From contig NZ_CM001974.1 of the NCBI RefSeq assembly GCF_000406105.1, positions 4,377,536-4,441,535 of the forward strand: a stretch of DNA of 64,000 nucleotides. Reading direction: 5' to 3'. This DNA is from Dickeya chrysanthemi NCPPB 402 (lineage in GTDB: Bacteria > Pseudomonadota > Gammaproteobacteria > Enterobacterales > Enterobacteriaceae). Below are positions 30,662-39,245 of the stretch, one piece after another (position 1 is the stretch's first letter; every line of letters begins with the position of its first letter). A model generated the notes under the pieces. The model worked only from the letters and a program-made list of their open reading frames with translations, searched no databases and was not told the origin of the DNA. A program made the position numbers and the translations under genes.

Positions 30662-32584
30662 ATGACGGATACCCTCTCAACCGCAATCCCTGCTGCGATC
30701 GCGTCCAACCCGGCGCCGCAACCGGTGCTGGAGATCGATGACCTGAGCGTGAGCTTCAGCGGCCGCTCCGGTACGCATCTGGCGCTCAAAGGCGTCTCTT
30801 TCAGCGTTAATAAAGGGGAAGTGGTCGCCGTGGTCGGCGAGAGTGGTTCCGGCAAGTCGGTCACGTCTCTCACAGTGATGGGGCTGCTGGCCGCATCCGC
30901 CCGCATTGAGCGCGGCGGTATCCGCTTTACCGATAGCGCCGGCCGCCGCCACGACCTGCTGGCGATGAAAGACGACGCCCGTCGCCGGCTACGCGGCCGC
31001 GACATGGCGATGATCTTTCAGGAGCCGATGACCTCGCTCAACCCGGTGCTGAAAGTGGGCGACCAGCTCACCGAAGCGCTGCTGGACCACCAGATGTGCG
31101 ACGCCGCCGGCGCCGACCGTAAAGCGCGCGAGTTGCTACGCAAGGTACGCATCGCCGACATCGACCGGGTGATGAACAGCTATCCGCATTCGTTATCCGG
31201 CGGTATGCGCCAACGGGTGATGATAGCCCAGGCGCTCGCGTGCGACCCACAGTTGCTGATCGCCGACGAACCCACCACCGCGCTGGATGTGACGGTACAG
31301 GCGCGCATTCTGCAAATCCTGCGCGACCTGCAACGCCAGAGCAACATGTCGGTGTTGTTCATTACCCACGATATGGGCGTGGTGGCGGAAATCGCCGACC
31401 GCGTGGTGGTGATGTACCGCGGCGAGGTGGTGGAGCAAGGCACGGTCGAGGATATTTTCAACCGCCCACAGCACGACTACACCAAAGCGCTGCTGGCAGC
31501 GGTGCCGCGCCTGGGCGACATGCGCGACAGCGCCTGGCCTAAGCGCTTCCCGCTGCTAGGGCAGCAAAGCGCAACCGCGGAACCGCACCAGATGACCGCG
31601 CGTTACGATGCACCGCCGCTGCTCGATATCCGTGGCCTGAAAGTCTATTACCCGATACGCAGCGGTATTTTCTCTTCCGTTACCCATCGGGTCCATGCGG
31701 TGGAGCAGATCGATTTCGCCGTCTGGCCGGGGGAAACGCTGGCGATTGTCGGCGAATCCGGTTGCGGCAAATCCACCACCGGGCGGGCATTGCTGCGCCT
31801 GGTAGAAAGCCAAAGCGACAGCCTGCTGTTCGACGGGCAGGAAATCGCCGGTTTGCGCGACCGCGACTTTCAGCCGCTGCGCCGCAAAATGCAGATGGTG
31901 TTTCAGGACCCGTACGCCTCGCTCAACCCGCGTCTGACCGTTGGTTTCACCATCGCCGAGCCGTTACTGCTGCACGGGCTGGTGAAATCACTGGAGGAGG
32001 CTACGCCGCAGGTGCAGGCGCTGCTGAAAAGCGTCGGCCTGCAACCGGAGCACGCGCAACGTTATCCGCACGAATTTTCCGGCGGCCAGCGCCAGCGTAT
32101 CGCCATCGCCCGCGCCATGGCGTTGCAACCGCAGGTGATCATCGCCGACGAAGCGGTGTCGGCGCTCGATGTGTCGATTCAGGCGCAGGTGGTCAACCTG
32201 ATGATGGATTTACAGCAGAAAACCGGCGTGTCGTGGATTTTTATCTCCCACGATATGGCGGTGGTGGAACGCATCGCCAACCGCGTGGCGGTGATGTACC
32301 TCGGGCAGATTGTAGAAATCGGCCCGCGCCAGTCGGTGTTCAACAACCCGCAGCATCCGTATACCCGGCGCCTGCTGGCCTCGGTGCCGATAGCCGATCC
32401 AAGCCGCCGCTATGCGCGCGAACTGGACGACAGCGAAATCCCCTCGCCGCTGCGCAAGGCGAACGAGGTGGTGGAAAAAGCCCGTTACCGCGAAGTCGCT
32501 CCGCACCATTGGGTGAGCGAAGCCGGACTTGAGCCGTCCGTCAGTAGCAGTAAACCGTCGTCAGTAGTGAACAATAGTCAGTAG
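30662..32584 (+). CDS. gsiA: Peptide ABC transporter, fused double ATP-binding protein (GsiA-like)
   Basis: 640 residues from the ATG at 30662 (a GTG eight codons upstream is possible). Two complete ATPase modules are fused: Walker A GESGSGKS, signature LSGGMRQR and Walker B LLIADEPT in the first; GESGCGKST, FSGGQRQR and VIIADEA in the second, each with the oligopeptide C-terminal region. This matches GsiA of the glutathione importer. It energises the GsiBCD-like proteins encoded next. The 3' end contains a 17-bp tandem repeat that includes the stop codon. Confidence 0.92.
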   Translation: MTDTLSTAIPAAIASNPAPQPVLEIDDLSVSFSGRSGTHLALKGVSFSVNKGEVVAVVGESGSGKSVTSLTVMGLLAASARIERGGIRFTDSAGRRHDLLAMKDDARRRLRGRDMAMIFQEPMTSLNPVLKVGDQLTEALLDHQMCDAAGADRKARELLRKVRIADIDRVMNSYPHSLSGGMRQRVMIAQALACDPQLLIADEPTTALDVTVQARILQILRDLQRQSNMSVLFITHDMGVVAEIADRVVVMYRGEVVEQGTVEDIFNRPQHDYTKALLAAVPRLGDMRDSAWPKRFPLLGQQSATAEPHQMTARYDAPPLLDIRGLKVYYPIRSGIFSSVTHRVHAVEQIDFAVWPGETLAIVGESGCGKSTTGRALLRLVESQSDSLLFDGQEIAGLRDRDFQPLRRKMQMVFQDPYASLNPRLTVGFTIAEPLLLHGLVKSLEEATPQVQALLKSVGLQPEHAQRYPHEFSGGQRQRIAIARAMALQPQVIIADEAVSALDVSIQAQVVNLMMDLQQKTGVSWIFISHDMAVVERIANRVAVMYLGQIVEIGPRQSVFNNPQHPYTRRLLASVPIADPSRRYARELDDSEIPSPLRKANEVVEKARYREVAPHHWVSEAGLEPSVSSSKPSSVVNNSQ

Positions 32585-32606
32585 TGAACTGTAGTCAGTA
32601 GTAAAC
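32560..32606. repeat. 17-bp-period tandem repeat over the gsiA stop
   Basis: Three copies of GTCAGTAGTGAAC (the last with one change) start at 32560, 32577 and 32594. They span the end of the gsiA-like gene, so the C-terminal Ser/Val/Asn residues are repeat-encoded. The gap to gsiB is unusually long (175 bases) for this operon. Confidence 0.8.
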
Positions 32607-32759
32607 AGTAGCATCGTCCAACACCAGGGACACCTCACGTCACCGTGAGCGATAACCCGCCGTCACACATGAACGGCTGATGAAATTAAAAAATAAAAAC
32701 AAAGAGTTAATACAAAGCAGCAACACAACCAGCAACACACACCATTTACAGGAGACACC

Positions 32760-34316
32760 ATGAAACCGTTACTATCCGCAGTAACTTCACGCCGTTCCGC
32801 CGTCGCTCTTGGGCTGTCATTGTGTTTGGCCGCTGCGGCTCAGGCGCAGGATCTGCGCATTTCCATCTATGCCGATATCACCGGGCTGGACCCGCACGAC
32901 ACCTCGGATACCCTGAGCTACTCCATCCAGAGCGGGATCTTCGAGCGTCTGTTCCAGTTCGACAACCAGATGAAACTGGTGCCGCGGCTGGCTACCGGCT
33001 ACACCGGCAACGCCGACGCCACCGAGTTCACCATCACGCTGCGCGAAGGCATCACCTTTCAGGACGGCACGCCGTTCAACGCCGATGCGGTCAAAGCCAA
33101 CCTTGATCGTCTGGCCGACCAGACCAAAGGGCTCAAGCGCAACAGCCTGTTCAATATGATCAAGAGCGTGACGGTGGTGTCGCCGACGCAGGTCAAAATC
33201 GAGCTGAATAAATCGTTCGGCGCCTTTGTCAACACCCTGGCGCACCCGTCGGCGGTAATGCACAGCCCGACGGCGCTGAAACAGTACCCGGACGAAGCCC
33301 AACTGCGCGTGCATCCGGTCGGCACCGGTCCGTTCACGTTCGCCGAATGGCAGCAGGGTAAAGACGTCAAGCTGGTGAAATACGACAACTACTGGCAGAA
33401 AGGCTGGCCGAAAGTCGACAGCGTCACCTTCTACCCGTCGCCGGAAGACGCCACCCGCGTCGCGGCGCTGAAATCCGGCCAGTCCGACGCTATCTACCCG
33501 CTGCCGTCCGATCTGATCAAAACCGTTGAAGACGACGCCAAGCTGGCTATCCAGCGCGACCCGAGCATCTATCTGTTTTATATGGCCATCAATACCCAGC
33601 ACGGCCCGCTGAGCGATGTGCGTGTGCGTCAGGCGCTGAACTACGCCATCAACCGCACCATCTGGCTGAAAGTCGGCTTCGCCGGCATGGGCCTGCCTGC
33701 CGCGTCGGTCATGGCGCCGCGCGTGCAGTTCTTCGCCAGCCAGAGCGAGCCGAACTACACCTACAGCCCGGCCAAAGCGAAAGAGTTGTTGAAAGAAGCC
33801 GGTTATGAGAACGGGCTGGAGCTGAAGCTGTGGACCACCAACCGCACGGACTATATCCGCAGCGCCCAGTTCTTCAAGCAGCAGTTGGAGCAGGTCGGCA
33901 TCAAAGTCACCGTCACCCCGATGGACTCCGGCGCACGCAACGAAAAACTGTTCGGCGTGAAAGACCCGAAACAGGCCGAGTTCGACCTGTACTACGGCGG
34001 CTGGTCACCTTCTACCGGTGATGCCGACTGGGCGCTGCGCCCGCTGTTCGCCACCGAATCCTGGGTGCCGAAAGCCTACAACGTCTCTTACTACAGCAAC
34101 CCGGATGTGGACAAAGCCATCATGGCCGGCCTGGCGACCCCGGATAGCGACAAACGCGCCGCCGCCTATGCCGACGCCCAGAAACTGATCTGGAAAGACG
34201 CGCCGATGGTGTTCCTGGGCGTGCCGGACAACCTGGTCGGTAAAGTGAAAAATCTGTCCGGCGTTTATATGCTGGCGGACGGTTCGCTGATCTTCGATCA
34301 GGCTGAGTTCAAGTAA
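32760..34316 (+). CDS. gsiB: Peptide ABC transporter substrate-binding protein (GsiB-like)
   Basis: 518 residues of extracellular solute-binding family 5. A Sec signal peptide (LGLSLCLAAAAQAQ) ends near residue 30 and no lipobox is present. Mature protein begins DLRISIYADITGLDPHDT; LREGITFQDGTPFNADAVKANLDRL and HPVGTGPFTF are family landmarks. It delivers peptides to the GsiC/GsiD permease. The ligand cannot be read off, but the surrounding D-Glu and D-/iso-peptidase genes argue against plain glutathione as the only substrate. Confidence 0.93.
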   Translation: MKPLLSAVTSRRSAVALGLSLCLAAAAQAQDLRISIYADITGLDPHDTSDTLSYSIQSGIFERLFQFDNQMKLVPRLATGYTGNADATEFTITLREGITFQDGTPFNADAVKANLDRLADQTKGLKRNSLFNMIKSVTVVSPTQVKIELNKSFGAFVNTLAHPSAVMHSPTALKQYPDEAQLRVHPVGTGPFTFAEWQQGKDVKLVKYDNYWQKGWPKVDSVTFYPSPEDATRVAALKSGQSDAIYPLPSDLIKTVEDDAKLAIQRDPSIYLFYMAINTQHGPLSDVRVRQALNYAINRTIWLKVGFAGMGLPAASVMAPRVQFFASQSEPNYTYSPAKAKELLKEAGYENGLELKLWTTNRTDYIRSAQFFKQQLEQVGIKVTVTPMDSGARNEKLFGVKDPKQAEFDLYYGGWSPSTGDADWALRPLFATESWVPKAYNVSYYSNPDVDKAIMAGLATPDSDKRAAAYADAQKLIWKDAPMVFLGVPDNLVGKVKNLSGVYMLADGSLIFDQAEFK

Positions 34317-34333
34317 TCGCACAGGGGATCGCC

Positions 34334-35254
34334 ATGTTTGCTTATATCGTCCGACGTTTGCTGGAAATGATCCCGGTTTTGCTGGTGATCTCCCTGTTGG
34401 TGTTCGGTTTTATCAAACTGTTACCGGGTGACCCGGCGCGGATCTACGCCGGCCCCGACGCCCCCATCGAGGCGGTGGAAGCCGCCCGTGAGCGTTTGGG
34501 GTTGAACGATCCGCTGCCGCAGCAGTACCTCAACTGGCTGGATGGGCTGGTGCACGGTGATCTCGGCATCACCTACCGTACCCAGCAGCCGGTGCTGACC
34601 GTCATCCAAAAAAGTTTTCTGCCGACGTTATGGCTGGCGCTGGCCGGTTTCGCCTGGTCGGTGATCCTCGGGTTGCTGATCGGCGTGTTTGCCGCGCTGA
34701 AACGCGGCAAATGGCAGGACTGGTCGCTGATGAGCCTGGCGGTAGGCGGCATTTCGATGCCGCCGTTTTGGCTCGGCCTGTTGCTGATCCAGTTCGTCGC
34801 CATGCCGTTCGGCGTGTTCTCGGTCAGCGGCTACAACAAACCGACCGACATCATTCTGCCGGCGCTGACGCTGGGTGCCTCGGTGGCCGCCGTGATGGCG
34901 CGCTTCACCCGTTCGGCGTTTCTGGAAGTGATGCAGGAAGATTATGTGCGTACCGCCCGCGCCAAAGGGCTGCGCCAGCGGCTGATCGTCTGGAAGCATG
35001 TGATGCGCAACGCGCTGATCCCTGTTATCACCATGCTCGGGTTGCAGTTCGGTTTTCTGCTGGGCGGTTCGATTGTGGTGGAAAGCGTATTCAACTGGCC
35101 GGGGCTCGGCTGGTTGTTGATCGAATCGATCAAAACGCAGGATCAGCCGGTGATTCAGGCGCTGGTGATGCTGTTCGTGTTTGAATTTATCCTGATCAAC
35201 CTGCTGGTCGACCTGCTGTACGCGGTGGTGAACCCGGCCATTCGTCTGCGTTAG
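34334..35254 (+). CDS. gsiC: Peptide ABC transporter permease (GsiC-like)
   Basis: 306 residues, the same length as E. coli GsiC and closely similar in the segments I can compare ([47 protein letters not shown]). Six membrane helices and the EAA loop ([12 protein letters not shown]) that docks on the ATPase. Inner-membrane partner of the next gene. Confidence 0.94.
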   Translation: [306 protein letters not shown]

Positions 35255-35262
35255 GAGCTGCG

Positions 35263-36165
35263 ATGAACACTTCTCAAGAGCCGACCGCGGCGACCTCTTC
35301 CGCCCTGAACGACAGCACGATTCGTTCGCCGTGGCGCGATTTTCTGCACGCCTTCATCCGCAACCCGATGGCGCTGGTTTCAGGCGGTTTTGTCCTGCTG
35401 CTGGTGCTGATGGCGGTATTCGCCCCCTGGCTGGCGCCCTGGAGCCCGATGGAGCCGGACTGGATGGCGCTCGGCGCAGCACCTTCCGCCGACCACTGGA
35501 TGGGCACCGACGATCTGGGCCGCGACGTGATGAGCCGCATTATTTACGGCGCACGTATTTCACTCTACATCGGCATCGTTTCGGTCACGCTGGGTATGCT
35601 GGCGGGCATCGCCCTCGGCTTACTGGCGGGCTATTATGGCCGCAGCATCGATATGCTGATCATGCGCGGCTGCGACGTCTTGTTCGCTTTTCCCGGCATG
35701 TTGCTGGCGATCGCGGTCGTCGCGATCCTCGGCCCCGGTCTGAATAACGTGATTATCGCGGTGGCGGTGTTCAGCGTGCCGGTGTTCGCCCGTATCGTGC
35801 GCGCCTCCACGCTGTCGCTCAAACAGGCGGCCTACGTCGAAGCGGTGCGCTGCGCCGGTGCGCCGGACCGGGTGATCCTGCTGCGCCATATTCTGCCGGG
35901 CACCCTGTCGAACGTGATTGTCTATTTCACCATGCGCATCGGCACCAGTATCCTGACCGCCGCCGGCCTGAGTTTCATCGGTCTGGGGCCGGAACCGGAC
36001 GTGCCGGAATGGGGCAACATTCTGGCGATGAGCCGTAGCATGATGATGGCAGGGCAATGGCACGTCAGCGTGTTCCCCGGTCTGGCTATCTTCTGCACCG
36101 TGCTGGCGTTCAACCTGCTGGGTGATGCGCTGCGCGACACGCTGGACCCGAAACTGAAAAGCTAA
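35263..36165 (+). CDS. gsiD: Peptide ABC transporter permease (GsiD-like)
   Basis: 300 residues with an N-terminal cytoplasmic tail, first helix VSGGFVLLLVLMAVFAPWLAPW, the HWMGTDDLGRDVMSRIIYGARISL motif of DppC/GsiD proteins and an EAA loop (AAYVEAVRCAGAPD). Pairs with the GsiC-like permease nine bases upstream. Confidence 0.94.
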   Translation: MNTSQEPTAATSSALNDSTIRSPWRDFLHAFIRNPMALVSGGFVLLLVLMAVFAPWLAPWSPMEPDWMALGAAPSADHWMGTDDLGRDVMSRIIYGARISLYIGIVSVTLGMLAGIALGLLAGYYGRSIDMLIMRGCDVLFAFPGMLLAIAVVAILGPGLNNVIIAVAVFSVPVFARIVRASTLSLKQAAYVEAVRCAGAPDRVILLRHILPGTLSNVIVYFTMRIGTSILTAAGLSFIGLGPEPDVPEWGNILAMSRSMMMAGQWHVSVFPGLAIFCTVLAFNLLGDALRDTLDPKLKS

Positions 36166-36176
36166 GCGAAGAGACC

Positions 36177-37231
36177 ATGACACCTTATCAACAGGCACGG
36201 CTGGCGCCGCTACTGCAACGCTGGCGCACTGAGCGGCAGCTCGGCACGCCGCGCCTGCCGTCTGGCCCGCACAACCGTCTGAGCGACGTAGCCGGCGTAC
36301 GGGTCGGCCACCATACGCTGGCGCACGGCGAAATTCAGACCGGCGTTACCGCCATCGTGCCGAACAGCGACAACCTGTTTACACAACCGTTGCCCTGCGG
36401 CGCGGCGGTGCTCAACGGCTTCGCCAAACCGGTGGGGCTGGTGCAGATTGAGGAACTGGGGCGCTTGCAGACGCCGATTCTGCTCAGCAACACCCTGTCG
36501 GTCGGTACGCTGTTTACTACGCTGGTGCGCGATGCGATCAACCGTAATCCGGAGCTGGGCCGCCGTTTGCCGACCGTCAATCCGCTGGCGCTGGAGTGCA
36601 ACGACGGCTGGCTCAATGATATTCAGGCGCTGGCGGTGACCGAAGCGATGGCGCGTGCGGCATTGGATAACGCCACGGCGGATTTCGCCCGCGGCAGCGT
36701 CGGTGCCGGGCGCGGCATGAGCTGCTTCGCGCTCAAAGGCGGCATCGGCACCGCCTCCCGGCGGATGCGGAACTGAACGCCACCCTCGGCGTACTGGTGC
36801 TGGCTAATTTCGGCACGCTGCCGGCCCTGACGCTGGACGGCGTGCAAGTCGGCGAAGCCATCGCTCCCCTGCTGCCGGAACTGACGCCCCAGCACGACGC
36901 CGGTTCCATCATTATTATTATGGCCACCGACGCCGCGCTCGACGCCCGCCAGTTGACCCGCATCGCCCGCCGCGCCGGTGCCGGACTCGGGCGGCTCGGC
37001 AGCTATTGGGGACACGGCTCCGGCGATATCGCGGTGGCCTTTTCCACCCAGCCCACGCCGCAGCCGCCGGAAGACGCACAACTGGAACCGCTGCTCAACG
37101 CGGCGGCCGACGCCACCGAACACGCGGTGCTGGATGCATTATTGCAGGCCGAGGCCGTCACCGGTTTTCGCGGCCACCATCGCCCGGCCCTGACGCAGGT
37201 GCTGGACCGTCTGGCACAAGATTTCGCATAA
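36177..37231 (+). pseudogene. P1/DmpA family aminopeptidase, one-base frameshift
   Basis: Read as two frames this is a complete P1 (DmpA/BapA) peptidase of about 351 residues. The first frame runs to a stop at 36776, past VGAGRGMSCFALKGGIGTASRR. The second resumes with AELNATLGVLVLANFG and carries the DAGSIIIIMATDA block, where the Ser after Gly is the expected autoprocessing nucleophile. One base is missing near 36757-36764 (CCCGGCGG). P1 enzymes release N-terminal L- or D-residues from short peptides and amides. The rest of the gene shows no decay, so a sequencing indel or very recent mutation is likely. Confidence 0.85.
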
Positions 37232-37264
37232 CCGCCTGATGAGACAGGCGATAAGGACGCTGAC

Positions 37265-38086
37265 ATGAAAGTATTTATTTCTGCGGATATCGAAGGCATC
37301 GCGGGCGTGATGCGCCCGGAACAGTGCAGCCCCGGCACACCGGAATACCAAATCGCCCGCGGGCTGATGGAGCAGGAAGTGAACGCCGCCATCGAAGGCG
37401 CATTCGCCGGCGGCGCCAGTGAGGTGGTGGTGGCCGACAGCCATGCCGCCATGACTAACCTGCGCGCTGAACATATCGACCCGCGCGCCCGGCTGGTGCA
37501 AGGCAAACCACGCGGCCTGTCGATGGTGGAGGGCTTGCAACAGCAACAGTTCGATGGCCTGATGTTCATCGGTTACCACAGCGCCGCCGGCGAACACGGC
37601 GTGCTGGCGCACACCATTAACGGCCGGGCGTTTTACCGGGTGCGCATCAACGGCGAAGTGATGGGTGAAAGCGATATCTACGCCGCCGCCGGTGCCGAAC
37701 TGAACACCCCGTTATGGCTGGTGAGCGGCGACGATACGCTGCAAGGCTGGATCAACCGCTACTACCCGGCGGCCGACTACGCCTGCGTAAAACGCGCCAT
37801 TTCCCAGACTGCGGCGGAGTCGCTGAGCCCGGAAGCGGCGCGCAACGCGATTCGGCTGGCGGCGACCCAGGCGGTGCAAAAGGCGCATAAAGAAACCACC
37901 AGCCGTTTGCAGCCGCCGTATGAACTGGAGCTGATGGTCGCCAAGCCGGTGCTGGCGGACCTGTTCTGTTTGATTCCGGGCGTCGTTCGCAAAGACGCCG
38001 TCACCGTGGGTTACCAGTCTCCGACCATTGCACCGATCGTCAGCCTGCTGGGCGCTTTTTCCTATCTGGCGACCACGCAGAATTAA
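37265..38086 (+). CDS. M55 family D-aminopeptidase (DppA-like)
   Basis: 273 residues opening with MKVFISADIEGIAGV, the zinc-binding Asp/Glu motif of M55 peptidases (Bacillus DppA). ADSHAAMTN and GEHGVLAHTINGRAF carry further expected His ligands and catalytic residues. DppA is a decameric, D-specific aminopeptidase that splits D-Ala-D-Ala. Position between the P1 peptidase and the isoaspartyl peptidase, in an importer operon, suggests cytoplasmic hydrolysis of imported D-peptides. Confidence 0.9.
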   Translation: MKVFISADIEGIAGVMRPEQCSPGTPEYQIARGLMEQEVNAAIEGAFAGGASEVVVADSHAAMTNLRAEHIDPRARLVQGKPRGLSMVEGLQQQQFDGLMFIGYHSAAGEHGVLAHTINGRAFYRVRINGEVMGESDIYAAAGAELNTPLWLVSGDDTLQGWINRYYPAADYACVKRAISQTAAESLSPEAARNAIRLAATQAVQKAHKETTSRLQPPYELELMVAKPVLADLFCLIPGVVRKDAVTVGYQSPTIAPIVSLLGAFSYLATTQN

Positions 38087-38116
38087 CCGCCCCGAACATA
38101 AGGAAGCACATCCAAG

Positions 38117-39058
38117 ATGAAACCGGTCATTGTGATTCATGGCGGCGCGGGCGCGCTCAGCCGCTCGGCGATGGACAGCGCGAAAGAACAGCGCTATCGC
38201 GCCGCGTTACAAGAGATTGTCGCTCGCGGGCAGGCAATCCTGGCCGCCAACGGCAGCGCGCTGGATGCGGTTACCGAAGCGGTGCGTCTGCTGGAAGAGT
38301 GCCCACTGTTCAATGCGGGCAAAGGCGCGGTGTTTACCCACCTCGGCACCCACGAACTGGACGCCAGCATCATGGACGGCCGCTCGCTGGAGGCGGGTGC
38401 CATCGCCGGAGTTAACCACATCCGCAACCCGATTCTGGCGGCCCGCGCGGTGCTGGAACGTAGCCCACACGTGATGTTCACCGCCGACGGTGCCGAAGCG
38501 TTCGCCCGCGAGCAGGGGCTGGAGATGGTCGAGCCGGACTTTTTCTCCACCGACGAGCGCTACCAGCAGTTGCTGAAAGCGCAGGCGGGCGACGGCCGGA
38601 TCCTGCTGGATCACGACGGCGATCCGCTCGATCCGGATCGCAAATTCGGCACCGTCGGCGCGGTCGCGCTGGACGCGGCCGGTAATCTGGCGGCGGCGAC
38701 CTCCACCGGCGGCATGACCAACAAACGTGCCGGACGTGTCGGCGACTCGCCGATCATCGGCGCCGGCTGCTACGCCAACAACCGTACCGTCGCCGTCTCC
38801 TGCACCGGCACCGGCGAAGTATTCATGCGCACCGTTGCGGCCTACGACGTCTCAGCGCTGATGGAATACGGTAACCTGCCGCTGTCGCAAGCCGCCGATA
38901 CCGTCGTGATGGAAAAAGTGCTGGCGCTGGGCGGCAGCGGCGGGCTGATCGCCGTTGACCATCAGGGTAATATTGCCTTGCCGTTTAACAGCGAAGGCAT
39001 GTACCGCGGCTACGGTTACGTCGGCGAGGAAGCCGTGGTGGGGATTTATCGGGATTAA
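38117..39058 (+). CDS. iaaA: Isoaspartyl peptidase / L-asparaginase (IaaA-like, Ntn hydrolase)
   Basis: 313 residues of the type-2 asparaginase family. The nucleophile Thr follows the autocleavage site in RKFGTVGAVALD, and ATSTGGMTNKRAGRVGDSPIIGAG is the conserved downstream block. Begins MKPVIVIHGGAGALSR. The precursor cleaves itself into alpha and beta subunits and hydrolyses beta-aspartyl dipeptides. E. coli has iaaA directly in front of gsiABCD; here the same partner is at the 3' end, which supports the Gsi relationship. Last gene of block 1. Confidence 0.93.
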   Translation: MKPVIVIHGGAGALSRSAMDSAKEQRYRAALQEIVARGQAILAANGSALDAVTEAVRLLEECPLFNAGKGAVFTHLGTHELDASIMDGRSLEAGAIAGVNHIRNPILAARAVLERSPHVMFTADGAEAFAREQGLEMVEPDFFSTDERYQQLLKAQAGDGRILLDHDGDPLDPDRKFGTVGAVALDAAGNLAAATSTGGMTNKRAGRVGDSPIIGAGCYANNRTVAVSCTGTGEVFMRTVAAYDVSALMEYGNLPLSQAADTVVMEKVLALGGSGGLIAVDHQGNIALPFNSEGMYRGYGYVGEEAVVGIYRD

Positions 39059-39245
39059 CGCGGCCGCCGTATCTGCATAGTTCGCGCCTGCCCAGTTCGT
39101 ATCTGCACACCGGGCAGTGAACAATAGCGGCGACCCAGCTCACAATGAGTGATTAAACCCACAATAAGTAACATGTTGTTACTATGATTAAATAAAAAAT
39201 TGAAATACATTTATAGCATTTATTTACGAGAATAAAGGATTAGTC

